Below, in pieces: positions 24,579-24,745 of a stretch of DNA of 24,745 nt. Below the pieces are notes generated by a model. It ran no database searches. It was not told where the DNA came from and was given only the letters and a program-made list of their open reading frames with translations. Position 1 is the first letter of the stretch; every line of letters begins with the position of its first letter. The position numbers were made by a program, and so were the translations under genes. The DNA comes from Desulfoferula sp040751985 (GTDB taxonomy: Bacteria > Desulfobacterota > Desulfarculia > Desulfarculales > Desulfarculaceae): positions 1 through 24,745 of the forward strand of contig JBFMFU010000058.1 of NCBI GenBank assembly GCA_040751985.1. Direction: 5' to 3'.

Positions 24579-24606
24579 GGGTAAAACCGACGAGGAGGGT
24601 GTCAAA

Positions 24607-24745
24607 ATGAACTTTCTGCCTGAGGTAAAGAAGCACTACGGCCGTTTGAAGCTTTTGGTGGGCGGCCAGTGGGTGGAATCCACTTCCGACATAATCAATC
24701 AGACCACCAACCCGGCCACGGGCGAGGTGATCGCCGAGTTTCCCA
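24607..24745 (+). CDS. Aldehyde dehydrogenase, methylmalonate-semialdehyde type, 5' end only
   Basis: Partial gene: 46 codons are visible before the window edge. The ATG at 24607 has GAGGAGG upstream at good spacing. The translation contains LLVGGQWVES near residue 17, then an NPATGEVIAEFP stretch. This is the usual N-terminal beginning of aldehyde dehydrogenases. The short pre-sequence and the VGGQW..S pattern favour the CoA-acylating methylmalonate-semialdehyde group (MmsA). The catalytic Cys lies outside the window, so the subfamily call is tentative. Confidence 0.75.
   Translation, partial: MNFLPEVKKHYGRLKLLVGGQWVESTSDIINQTTNPATGEVIAEFP

Overview
The window is GC-rich, densely coded chromosomal DNA. 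It probably comes from an anaerobic or sulfate-reducing member of the former Deltaproteobacteria (Desulfobacterota). This is inferred from the gene mix: a ferredoxin-dependent 2-oxoacid oxidoreductase with its own ferredoxin, TAXI and tripartite tricarboxylate (TTT) solute receptors, an iron-sulfur ene-reductase and sigma-54 response regulators. No phylogenetic test was run. I see no RNA genes, CRISPR arrays, insertion sequences or phage genes.

Region 1 (1-3680, minus strand). The 5' part of a 2-oxoacid:ferredoxin oxidoreductase alpha subunit runs off the left edge. It is preceded by a 2x[4Fe-4S] ferredoxin, a periplasmic TAXI solute-binding protein, a small secreted protein of unknown function and a GntR/FadR-type regulator. 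The regulator has a recognisable sigma-70 promoter. A perfect 16-bp hairpin separates the TAXI gene from the ferredoxin.

Region 2 (3931-14790, minus strand) is the most unusual part: a potassium-uptake and signalling locus. Transcription order is: KinB-like histidine kinase, sigma-54-dependent response regulator (AlgB/NtrC type), about 190 bp intergenic, degenerate-receiver/Cys-rich protein, KtrB, KtrA, a second KinB-like histidine kinase, receiver-TPR protein, RCK-N-only protein, RCK protein, TrkH. The last eight genes are separated by gaps of 20 nt or less or overlap, so they look like one operon. The intergenic region carries a good sigma-54 -24/-12 match reading into the operon, right next to the sigma-54 activator gene. 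The locus thus contains two complete K+ uptake systems (KtrAB, and TrkH with a split TrkA) and two related two-component systems.

Region 3 (14791-15290) is a divergent intergenic region. It holds a strong GC-rich hairpin and an IclR-gene promoter (TTGACA/TATAGT, 18-nt spacer). A near-perfect palindrome overlaps the predicted transcription start.

Region 4 (15291-23434, plus strand) is an IclR-type regulator followed by a catabolic cluster: TctC, TctB, TctA (TTT uptake system), an isoaspartyl-dipeptidase-like amidohydrolase with two changed substrate-site residues, a DapA-superfamily lyase or aldolase, a long perfect hairpin, and an Old-Yellow-Enzyme/FAD fusion reductase. Together they suggest uptake, hydrolysis, C-C cleavage and reduction of an unidentified organic acid.

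Region 5 (23499-24745, plus strand) holds a Ca2+/cation antiporter with an apparent Asp/Asn swap between its two alpha repeats. A perfect 10-bp inverted repeat follows, then the 5' end of an aldehyde dehydrogenase of the methylmalonate-semialdehyde type, cut by the window edge.
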